A program made the position numbers and the translations under genes. From an uncultured Peptococcaceae bacterium (lineage in GTDB: Bacteria; Bacillota; Desulfotomaculia; Desulfotomaculales; Desulfallaceae): a stretch of 12,604 nt of DNA. The stretch lies in NCBI GenBank assembly GCA_913064925.1, contig CAJYBN010000074.1, positions 1 through 12,604 on the forward strand, written 5' to 3'. The notes under the pieces were generated by a model that saw only the letters and a list, made by a program, of their open reading frames with translations, was not told where the DNA came from and did no database searches. This document shows, in pieces, positions 1 through 8,000 of the stretch. How positions within the stretch are numbered: the stretch's first letter is position 1; each line of letters starts with the position of its first letter.

Positions 1-508
1 CATCGCCAACCCGGTACCCGAACGGCGGCTGCCCGGATATCCAGCGCCCCTCTCTAGCGGCCCGCTCCTTCCCCAGCTGTGTCCTTTCCAGGATAGTATC
101 TCTTTCCAGTGCTGCTATGCTGGCCAGCATGGTCATGAAAAACTTGCCGCTGCTTGTACTCGTATCAAACATTTCCGTCATGCTGCGAAGTGCAATCCCA
201 TGTTTTTCAAAAAATTCATAAGCGGAAAGAACATATAGTGTACTTCTAGCCAAACGGTCCAGGCGGTAAACATATACGGCTTGAAATTTTTTGTTTTTGG
301 CATCAGCCATGAGCTTAGCGCCGGCCGGGCGCTCCTCTATTGGGATAGCACCGGAGACGCCATCATCAAGGTATAACTCATAACCTTCCAAGTTAAGCGC
401 GGGGCCATGCAGGTCAAAATACTTTTTGGCAAACTCGACCTGGTTTTCAATGCTTCCTCGTTCAGCCTGTTCCTCGGTGCTAACCCTGCCATAAAATGCC
501 GCCCGCAA
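1..508 (-). CDS. Large serine recombinase (resolvase/integrase family), N-terminal part, cut by window edge
   Basis: The first 169 codons of a large serine recombinase, which cuts and rejoins DNA at att sites through a 5'-phosphoserine intermediate. The N-terminus reads RAAFYGRVSTEEQ, the catalytic signature, with nucleophile Ser10 and Arg8. Further catalytic-domain motifs follow: YLDDGVSG (residues 46-53), YVYRLDRLARS (79-89) with the Arg/Asp/Arg cluster, and FDTSTSSGKF with LERDTILERT (114-143). GRWISGQPPFGYR (154-166) begins the linker to the 'Recombinase' domain of the large subgroup, so this is not a short Tn3-type resolvase. Members are usually 450-550 aa, so about two thirds lies beyond the left edge. 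I chose the TTG at 508-506 because a GGGGG Shine-Dalgarno lies 7 nt upstream and the family motif starts at once; the ATG further upstream at 536 is in another frame and stops quickly. It could be a prophage or integrative-element integrase, or a transposon recombinase; the missing C-terminus and att sites would decide. Confidence 0.93.
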   Translation of the reverse strand, partial: MRAAFYGRVSTEEQAERGSIENQVEFAKKYFDLHGPALNLEGYELYLDDGVSGAIPIEERPAGAKLMADAKNKKFQAVYVYRLDRLARSTLYVLSAYEFFEKHGIALRSMTEMFDTSTSSGKFFMTMLASIAALERDTILERTQLGKERAAREGRWISGQPPFGYRVGD

Positions 509-595
509 AAAATCAACCCCCTGTCCCCCGCTGCATAAATATAGATAAATATAGTATAGCTTGAAATTGGTTTGTTGGGGAAGGGGCTCTATTTT

Positions 596-709
596 ATGGA
601 AATAGAACGCCATTATGGCGATAATGTCCAAAATATTGAATATATCTTATTGGCTTTCCAAAAAATTATTGAAATCGTTGAAAAAATTGTTCGACCTGCC
701 TCATCTTGA
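596..709 (+). CDS. Small hypothetical protein (37 aa), divergent from the serine recombinase
   Basis: ATG to TGA, 37 codons, preceded by GGGGAAGGGG ending 9 nt before the ATG, a strong Gram-positive ribosome-binding site. The peptide begins MEIERHYGDNVQNIEYILLA and continues as an amphipathic Ile/Glu/Lys-rich helix ending RPASS. There is no signal peptide or membrane segment. It is the only plus-strand gene candidate with a good ribosome-binding site. The 87-nt divergent gap to the recombinase contains TA-rich motifs (ATAGATAAATATAGTATAG) that could hold promoters for both. I do not recognise the family. Its position suggests cargo or a control peptide of the same mobile element, but a chance ORF is possible at this length. 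Confidence 0.45.
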   Translation: MEIERHYGDNVQNIEYILLAFQKIIEIVEKIVRPASS

Positions 710-713
710 GAAG

Positions 714-931
714 CTAAACCGCGGTCTTTGGCATCATCTGCCTTTTGCTCTTCTTGGCCTTAACACCCTTCAACTTTAGCTCCCAGGTCAGAAGGTTATA
801 TCGCAGCTCTTTGATTATACGTATAACCTTCTTTTCTAATCCAGGTCGGGCCACCTGAGGCCCAATGCCTCGCCGCGCCTGGAGCCCGTCGCCAGCATGA
901 GCATGATGAAGATAGATTTGCCGGGGCTAGT
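714..931 (-). pseudogene. Tyrosine recombinase (phage integrase) fragment, frameshifted
   Basis: Reading the minus strand, one frame gives IFIMLMLATGSRRGEALGL followed by RWPDLD. This closely matches box I of phage-type tyrosine recombinases (ATGLRRGELLGLRW.DID), which contains the first catalytic Arg. The frame hits TAG at 838-836. Shifting by one base at that point continues as LEKKVIRIIKEL and then LKGVKAKKSKRQMMPKTAV, which resembles the downstream family segment (lkePKTkkSrRtIpLp), before a stop at 716-714. The upstream frame is closed by TGA at 934-932. Both the N-terminal DNA-binding region and the C-terminal HxxR...Y half are missing, so this is a dead remnant. The box I match is strong; the exact frameshift base (a lost T in GATTTAGAA) is inferred. 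Confidence 0.72.
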
Positions 932-1027
932 TCATCATGTCTTCTTGGAAACGCGTTTTAGACCGGCGGAAAGTGCTCCAGATTTAAGCTTCCGCAGCAA
1001 TATTCATGGCTCCGGTGCATTCAATCC
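932..1027. other. Short non-coding stretch after the SNF2 gene
   Basis: This 96-nt spacer lies between the stop of the SNF2 gene and the integrase remnant. It holds an imperfect inverted repeat (minus strand GCGGAA ... TTCCGC with a loop of about 19 nt) but no T-run, so I do not call a terminator. It may contain further decayed integrase sequence, but I could not read it in any frame. Confidence 0.3.
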
Positions 1028-4000
1028 TCAACCTTCCAGCTTGAATAGTTCCCTAAGCTCTTCGTTGGAAAGCTCGCTGATGCTGCTTTCGCCCGCGGTA
1101 ACCGTTAGCTCGGCAAGCTCTCTTTTAGCCGCCATCATGGCATTGATTTTTTCTTCAAAGGTGCCCAGGCTGATCAGGCGGTGGACCATAACCGTTTTGG
1201 TTTGCCCGATCCTGTATGTCCTGTCGGTAGCCTGATCTTCCACGGCGGGGTTCCACCAGAGGTCATAGTGGATCACATGGGTTGCAGCCGTCAAATTCAG
1301 CCCCGTCCCCCCGGCCTTGAGGGAAACCACCATAATGGGAACGGAATCTTTGTCCTCCTGGAACTTTTCCACCATTTCGTCCCGCTTTTGGCGGGAAACG
1401 CCGCCGTGGAAGAAAAGAGCCTCCACCTGCAACTCCTCCCTAATCAGTTCCACCAGCAGTTCTCCCATTTCCCTGTACTGGGTAAAAAGCAGGGCCTTTT
1501 CCCCCGCGGCCACAATCTGCTCCAGCAAGGCCAGCGCTTTCTCGGCCTTGCCCGAATGCTCCTTCGCCGCCTTTCCCTTTTTACTGTACTGCACCGGATG
1601 GTTACAGATCTGCTTGAGTGATGTTATCAGTTTAAAAACAAGGCCTTTACGGGTTATGCCCTCGCTCTGCTCTATCTCTCCCATCACCTGTTCCACCACC
1701 TGCTGGTACAGGGCCGCCTGCTCCTTGCTCAAATAACAATTTTCTTCTTTGACCACTTTGGGTGGAAGGTCCTTGATAATTGACTCGTCACTTTTAAGTC
1801 TTCTCAGCAAGAAGGGAGCTATAGCTTTTCTCAGCCGGGCGATTTTTTCCCCGTCCCTGTATTTCTCTATAGGGAGGGCAAAATTACTGGTGAAATCACT
1901 TCGCGTGCCTAAATAACCCCTGTTGAGGAAATCGAAAATGCTCCAGAGCTCCATCAGCCTGTTTTCCACCGGGGTGCCGCTCATGGCAATACGGCCCATG
2001 GCCGCCAGGGATTTCACCGCTTTTGTCTGTTCACTTTCCGGGTTTTTTATATTCTGGGCTTCATCGATGACCAGCAGGCCCCATTTATTCCTCTTGAATT
2101 TTGCCGTTTCCCTGCGCAGGATGCCGTAAGATGTAATGATCATGTCCGCGCCTTTGGTTTTCAGCCTGCGGCTGCTTCCATGATAGACGGCCACTTCCAG
2201 CGAGGGGGCAAATTTGCCGCATTCCTTGACCCAGTTGCCGATCAAAGTGGTTGGACACACGACCAGGGCAGGCTTCTCCAGCCGCCCCTCTTCTTTCAGC
2301 TTTAAGATAACAGCTATCACTTGGAGCGTTTTGCCAAGGCCCATATCGTCGGCCAGGCAGGACCCAAGGCCCCTGACGGCGTTATGATACAGCCACTTGA
2401 AACCCCTTTGCTGGTAAGGGCGCAGGTCCGCCTTCAACCCTGCCGGCAAAGAAACCTCCGCCGGCGCACCCAGATTGTCCACCAGCTGCTGCAAGGCCCG
2501 GTCGGGGTTAAAAATCGCCCCCGCCGCCTCCCCGGTAACGGCGGCCCGCAGCGCCTCCATTGCCGAAAGTCGCGGCACAGGGTCGCGCAGTTTAGCTAAA
2601 ATACCCTTTACTTCTTCCGGTTTGAGGAGCAGGTATTGTTCTTTGAATTTCACCACTCCTGCTGCAGACTCCGCCAGCTTGCAAAATTCTTCCCCGGTCA
2701 TGGTAACGCCGCCCAAAGACACCTGCCAGGAGAATTCCAGCATCTCATGCAGATTGAAATAGGAGACGGTTTTCCCCCGGTCTTGTACCGTCTTTGCCGC
2801 CAGCGTCACCCGGGGGACAACCATTTGCTGTAAATCTTTAGGTATCATCACCCTGATTCCCAGCAGGGAGCATACATGTTGCCCCTGGGTAAGAAATTCG
2901 GCCAGGGTTTCCGGGGAAAGGTTGGCAAGTTTTTTCCCTTTATAGCTTAACAGTTTTTTCAGGATGGGAATGTATTCCCCGGCAATCGTCAACTGGCGTG
3001 CCACTTCCCGGCGGACATATTCAATGGGCAGGGAAAAAAGCTCCTTTTTGTCGGAAAACACTTCGCTCAGCGGCAATACCGGCGCCAGCGGGTCTCTTTT
3101 ATTCTCCACACGCACCCTGAGGGTAAATTTTTCTTTGCCGGAACGGGGCAGACCTATTTTGATTACCGGAGCGATGCCGGCGGGACGCAGGTTGAGCCAG
3201 CCCAGCCAGTCGGAAATTGCCTTGGCCGTCTGCTCTTCCTCAAATTTTTCAGCGTAGTAAGGTTCTCCGCAGAAAAAGGCTCTGGCCACTTTATCGCCGG
3301 CATCCGGCTCAACACCGGCGTAGCGGCCAACAAGATAGGTAAGAGCCAGGGTTAAAAATTCCTCAACGGCCGCAGAGCCCTCCAGAATCCCTTTTTCCTT
3401 TCGGCAAAAGACAAAACCGGGCGGCATTATGGAAACGAGGTAGTCCACTGCCCGCTGCAGCTTCCCGGACCTGTCCAGGGGCCTATAGACAATGCAAAAG
3501 TTCCCCCGCCCTTGAGTCTTTGCCTCCCCTGTATCCAGACCTCTCAAAACCGGTACAAAAGAAGACGACTTTGCCAGCGCCTGGGCAACTGCTGTAGCCG
3601 CGCTCAAAAAATCCGCCCAAGGGGATGTACGATTGCCGGGCAGCTTCAAGGGAAGAGAAAGAAAAAGATCCAAAACAGCCCCCGCCGGCAGCAATATTCC
3701 TCTTTTCCTTTTCAAGACCAATTTTTCTCCTGCCGCCAGGGGCATATGCAGTATTTTTTTCTCGCCCACCGGAGAATGCAAAGAAGAGAGATCAAACTTT
3801 TCTTCCCCGGAAGCAGGATCAAGGGGAGCGGCAAAAAAGAAAAACTCCTGGCAAAACTGCCGCCCCTGGTGTTTTCCGAACAGATTTTTTTTCAGTTCCT
3901 CGGCTGAAGGGTAGATGAGGGCGAAGGCCACATCCTTAAAGGAAAAGCCGTTTTCCAGCAGCTCAAGTTTTTCCATGGAACGGGAAATATTTTTATATGC

Positions 4001-4816
4001 CTTTAACAACAAGGCCTTAAAGTCCCCGTAAGAGTAAAACAGGGGCGATTCGCCCAGGAGGGCAAAAATGGCCTCGCTTTCCTTGTTTTCGGCAAGGGCG
4101 CTTAAGTCGACCGGTATTTCCCCGGATCCCTCCGGGCCATACCCCGCCGCTTTTGCTGCTTTAGCCGTATTTTTCGCCGCCGTCTCGCTCTCCCTCCCGG
4201 GAACTTCAACTTGTTGATAAGGCACAAAAGAAGGCCAGCCGGCAGCTATCCCTTCCGCCCGGTCGGGTCCGGCGCCGGGCTCTCGGCCGATAAAACCTGC
4301 CGCCCGCATCAGTTCCCGGGCATCGACATTCCTCAGCTTGAACAAGATAAAAGGGTCTTTGTCGATTTCGTTGGCCAGGATATAATAAACTGCCGCCAGG
4401 TGCTTGCACGGGTTGGCCCAGTCCGGGCAAGAGCAATGGGCAACAATGTCGCTCCAGGCGCCCGGCAAAAGATAGATATTATTCTTCTCTAATAGCTGCA
4501 GGATCTTTTCGGGAAGCCGGCCCATGGACAGCTCAGCAGCCAGGGCCGGGTCCCCGGCTATTATGGCCGCGGCCGTTTCCCTTTCCTGCCGGGAAAACTC
4601 TTTGAGTTTGATCTCAATTTTGTACGGGGTGGCGCGGGTACCCCTCACCCTGGCAAGCACCCTTCCCGCCGAATCTATTTTAATTCCGCTCACCCTGCCG
4701 CCGTTGGCATAACTTCTCCCCCGGGGCAGGCGATTGGTATTATAGTCTATTCTTTCCAGCGCTTCGACCCAAGCATTACCCCACCAGGTCTTCCCATATT
4801 TTTTGCTCCTTGCCAT
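1028..4816 (-). CDS. SWIM zinc-finger SNF2/Swi2-family DNA-dependent ATPase (helicase-like)
   Basis: A complete 1262-aa bacterial SNF2 protein, an ATP-driven double-stranded DNA translocase of superfamily 2. The N-terminus carries a SWIM zinc finger, CSCPDWANPCKH (Cys128, Cys130, Cys137, His139; CxCx6CxH). A long central region (about 230-780) matches the position of the bacterial SNF2-associated domain. The ATPase core shows DLRPYQQRGFKWL (797-809), Walker A ADDMGLGKT (822-830), the DEAQ box VIDEAQ (916-921), motif III SGTP (946-949), FLLRRLK (1002-1008), SLKAGGTGLNL (1165-1175) and motif VI QATDRTYRIGQ (1195-1205). All key residues are intact. The ATG at 4816-4814 is preceded by GGAGGG with a 5-nt gap, which fixes the start. 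It resembles a fusion of the separate SNF2 and SWIM proteins seen in Bacillus (YwqA/YwqB type). The gene is 272 nt beyond cobN and probably transcribed on its own. A role in transcription, repair or chromosome dynamics is family-level inference. Confidence 0.95.
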   Translation of the reverse strand: MARSKKYGKTWWGNAWVEALERIDYNTNRLPRGRSYANGGRVSGIKIDSAGRVLARVRGTRATPYKIEIKLKEFSRQERETAAAIIAGDPALAAELSMGRLPEKILQLLEKNNIYLLPGAWSDIVAHCSCPDWANPCKHLAAVYYILANEIDKDPFILFKLRNVDARELMRAAGFIGREPGAGPDRAEGIAAGWPSFVPYQQVEVPGRESETAAKNTAKAAKAAGYGPEGSGEIPVDLSALAENKESEAIFALLGESPLFYSYGDFKALLLKAYKNISRSMEKLELLENGFSFKDVAFALIYPSAEELKKNLFGKHQGRQFCQEFFFFAAPLDPASGEEKFDLSSLHSPVGEKKILHMPLAAGEKLVLKRKRGILLPAGAVLDLFLSLPLKLPGNRTSPWADFLSAATAVAQALAKSSSFVPVLRGLDTGEAKTQGRGNFCIVYRPLDRSGKLQRAVDYLVSIMPPGFVFCRKEKGILEGSAAVEEFLTLALTYLVGRYAGVEPDAGDKVARAFFCGEPYYAEKFEEEQTAKAISDWLGWLNLRPAGIAPVIKIGLPRSGKEKFTLRVRVENKRDPLAPVLPLSEVFSDKKELFSLPIEYVRREVARQLTIAGEYIPILKKLLSYKGKKLANLSPETLAEFLTQGQHVCSLLGIRVMIPKDLQQMVVPRVTLAAKTVQDRGKTVSYFNLHEMLEFSWQVSLGGVTMTGEEFCKLAESAAGVVKFKEQYLLLKPEEVKGILAKLRDPVPRLSAMEALRAAVTGEAAGAIFNPDRALQQLVDNLGAPAEVSLPAGLKADLRPYQQRGFKWLYHNAVRGLGSCLADDMGLGKTLQVIAVILKLKEEGRLEKPALVVCPTTLIGNWVKECGKFAPSLEVAVYHGSSRRLKTKGADMIITSYGILRRETAKFKRNKWGLLVIDEAQNIKNPESEQTKAVKSLAAMGRIAMSGTPVENRLMELWSIFDFLNRGYLGTRSDFTSNFALPIEKYRDGEKIARLRKAIAPFLLRRLKSDESIIKDLPPKVVKEENCYLSKEQAALYQQVVEQVMGEIEQSEGITRKGLVFKLITSLKQICNHPVQYSKKGKAAKEHSGKAEKALALLEQIVAAGEKALLFTQYREMGELLVELIREELQVEALFFHGGVSRQKRDEMVEKFQEDKDSVPIMVVSLKAGGTGLNLTAATHVIHYDLWWNPAVEDQATDRTYRIGQTKTVMVHRLISLGTFEEKINAMMAAKRELAELTVTAGESSISELSNEELRELFKLEG

Positions 4817-5088
4817 TTTAGCCCTCCAGCCAGCACCAAAGTCATATGCAAAACAGTTTTACCTTTTTGGGAAATTGTTCATTAATACCATGAATACCAT
4901 GCACGATTGCCACCTTTTTTACTTCGATAACGTTTCGGATAATCCTGCCGGCGTTGTTGGGCCCGGGAAGTGTTGCTCTACCTTAAAGAAGGCACATCTC
5001 CCCGGGCCGTGCGCCGGGAGCCGGAAGAAGCCCGGTGGCCACTAAAATACCACCGCTGATCTGAAGAGGCTCAAAATGCGGCAGATAC
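4817..5088. other. Intergenic region between cobN-like gene and SNF2 gene
   Basis: There is no credible gene in these 272 nt. The part nearest the SNF2 gene (4817-4930) is AT-richer and should contain its minus-strand promoter, though I cannot point to a clear -35/-10 pair. The part nearest cobN is GC-rich with two hairpins: CTCCCCGG (4998-5005) with CCGGGAG (5014-5020), and CGGTGG (5033-5038) with CCACCG (5050-5055). Either could end or attenuate the upstream operon, but neither is followed by a U-tract, so a rho-independent terminator is not established. Confidence 0.4.
4884..4901. repeat. 9-bp tandem duplication AATACCATG x2 upstream of the SNF2 gene
   Basis: AATACCATG occurs twice with no gap (4884-4892 and 4893-4901), about 70 nt upstream of the SNF2 start codon. 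On the transcribed strand it reads CATGGTATT twice. It could be a doubled regulator half-site or a slippage product; no known operator is recognised. Confidence 0.5.
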
Positions 5089-8000
5089 TTATCTGGGTCT
5101 GTTAAGGTAACCCTTGAGGAAGACACCCAGTACAGCCAATGCTCCCAGGATAGCAAGGACGGTTACCGCCTTGCGGCCGGTTCCGGCAGGCTGCGCGTCT
5201 TTTTCTACTTTTTCTACCTCAATTTCGTAGGCTTTGCGTGCGGGTTTATCGACCTGCTCGCCGCTGCCGGCCTCCCCGGACTGCCGGCTGGCAACCTGTT
5301 TTGCATGTTCACCTGCCGGCCCCTGGCTTGACGGGGGCTCTGATTGTTGTTCGCGAGCTTCCCGGCCTGCCTGAGTACGCGCGGGTGCAGCCGTCTCCGG
5401 TTGGTCACCGGCCTGAGAAGTCTGCTGTGCCGTAGCGTCCCCGGTTAACACGGCCGGCTCGCCGGCAGATGCTTCCTGTTGCTCGGGAGCAGTTGCTTCC
5501 TGTTGTTCCTCGGCGGCTGCTTCCGGCTGCTCGGGAGCAGCCGCTTCCTGTTGCTCCTCGGTAGTTACTTCCGTTTGTTCATTAGTTTGTGTTTTTCTTT
5601 TTCTGGAACTGGAATGACCAGATGTACTTGTCCGTATTTGTAATGTCTTCTCAGTTGCTTCAGCAAAAACATTTTTAAATTTGTTCAAAGTATCGCTGTC
5701 CACCGTGGTATAGCTGGCGACCCATTCGTTAAACACCAGGTTGGAACAGGTATGGTGGCAGCAAACCACGCCGTACTCGGCTGCCGTCTGGATATACGTG
5801 TCGGCCAGCCTGTTCAGCGTCTCCCGATCTGCCTGCCACATACCCCGCCGGGCTGCCTCCATGTTCCAGCCGATGATGGACTGCACCACGTAGGGATCCA
5901 GTTGACTGCGGATATTTTCGTCAAAGATAAAGGTTTCCGCCACCTGCTGCCAGGCCCAGTCATCGATACCCTCCAATGTGGCGTCAACCAGGAACATATT
6001 GGCCACATGCTGGCCGATCTCTCTGGCCCCGGCATACCCTTCCTTGAGCATCCCTTCGATCCACTTGGGGTTTAACACGCGGCTCCGCAGTTCCGTCCCG
6101 ACAAACTCACTGAAAGTCTGCACCCGGGGGCTGCCGGTGCGCGTGTTGACAATATAAGATTGCACCTCATTGCCGGAGGCCGCTTGTGCCGCCAGCTTCA
6201 GGCCGCCCAGGAACTGGGCCACGTCGTCGTTGTCCAGCACTCCGTACAGAGAATCCCGCACCTGGGTGACCATATCCACGCTCTTAAGTATTTCCCGGAA
6301 GGCAGTACGGGCTTCAACCCCGTAGTCGCTTTTACCGTAAACGTAAGACATCCGGTTCATGTAAGTGTCCACCAGATCCTGTGATTCGTCCCACGCCGCA
6401 GTGGTTTCAGCCAGCGTGGAAACGCCTGTTCCGTAAGTCCCGGGAGCAGCGCCAAAGATCCTGGCCGCGGCCAGTGAACCTGCTTCCTCGTCGGACAGGC
6501 CCTGCTCCACCAGCCTATCCCGCAAGTCCAGGTATGTCTTGCGCACCCGGTTATCCTCCGGGCTCTCTTCCAGCAGGGCAACTTGCCGGAAGGCATCATC
6601 CAGCACCCCCACGGTATAGGAGAAGGTATCCCGGAATAATCCGGAAATGGTCACCACTACGTTAATCCGCGGCCGTCCCAGTTCACTCAGAGGGGTAACT
6701 TCAACCCCTTTTACCCGGCCCTTTTTGTCCCATTTCGGCTCGGTACCGATCAGGCGCAGCACCATCGCCACGGTCTCCCCCCCGGTGCGCATCGTCTCGA
6801 TAGCCCAGAGCACCACGCCTACCGTTTCCGGGTAGTGCCCGTTAGCGGCGTAGAACTTGTCCAGCAGCTGGTCGGCAGCCTCGCTGCCCGTCTTCCAGGC
6901 TGCCCGGTCGGGCGCCATGCGGGAGTCAAAGGAAACCAAGTTCCTGCCCGTCGGCATGGCATCGGGCACCCGCACCGGGTCCCTTCCCAGACCCGGTTCG
7001 ACGTACTCACCGCGCAGGGCCCGGAGCAGGTTATCTATTTCATTCGTGGTCAGGAGCAAATTAGCCCTGATCTGTTCTTCGCTGCCTGCCCGGGATTCCG
7101 GATCAAAACCTATAATGGAATCGATCATTAAATCCAGCATCTCCCCTTGCGGGGGCTGCCCAAAGACATGCAGGCCGTAAGGCATTAACTCCGCAGCCAG
7201 TTCCTCCAGGTATTCGTGAAGTTCTTCGGCCACACCGGAAAATTCTGCATTATCCAGGTCGATGCCCAGCTCCCGGTCGAGGTTGTTTTCCTTCACGTTC
7301 TGAATTATCTGCTCCTGCAAATTGTTCGCCCTGGTCGTATTGCCGTCCTCTACTGCCTGCTGGTAATCCCCCAGCAGGCTCTGCAGCTCGGCCAGTTCCC
7401 CGTAAAGTCCCGGCTTGATCATGGGGGGAATAAGATGGTCGATAGTCACCGCGTACCCCCGCCGCTTGGCCTGGGTACCTTCGCCGGGGTTGTTTACAAT
7501 GTAGGGGTAGATATCCGGCATGTTGCCGGTTAAGGCGTCGGGCCAGTCGTCCTCGCCCAGGCCCACACTTCTACCCGGCAGCCATTCCAGGGTGCCGTGG
7601 GTGCCCAGGTGAATTACCGCATCGGCGCCGAATTCCTTCTGCAGCCACAGGTAAAAGGCAATATACTGGTGGTGCGGCGGCAAATCCGGTGAATGGGCGA
7701 TCTTGCCGGGATCATCACCCCAGCCCCGCACGGGCTGCGGCCCCAGGAAGATGTTGCCCAGCATAACCCCGGGTATAACAATTTCTCCATCGTAAACCAT
7801 GATGTTCCCCGGCGGCGGACCCCACTCTTCCTCCGCCTGCGCCCGGAGTTTTTCCGGCAGGGTACCGTACCACTCCAGGTATTTTTCCACCGGGATGGTT
7901 ATCAGGTCTCCCGCCTGCACCAGAGCTTCCAATTCGCCCGGCGCCCAGCTGCCGATGTTCCTTCCCCGCTGCCGGATTAGCTCCTCCACCGCTTCCGCGG

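Noticed and set aside
961..1010. Imperfect inverted repeat as SNF2 terminator
   Set aside because: The stem is short, the loop long, and no T-run follows.
897..1621. Plus-strand open frames across the SNF2 C-terminus
   Set aside because: They lie opposite intact SNF2 motifs and show Ser/Arg/Pro-rich shadow composition with no domain.
5033..5055. Hairpin CGGTGG/CCACCG as a cobN operon terminator
   Set aside because: It has an 11-nt loop, only 6 bp and no U-tract on either strand.
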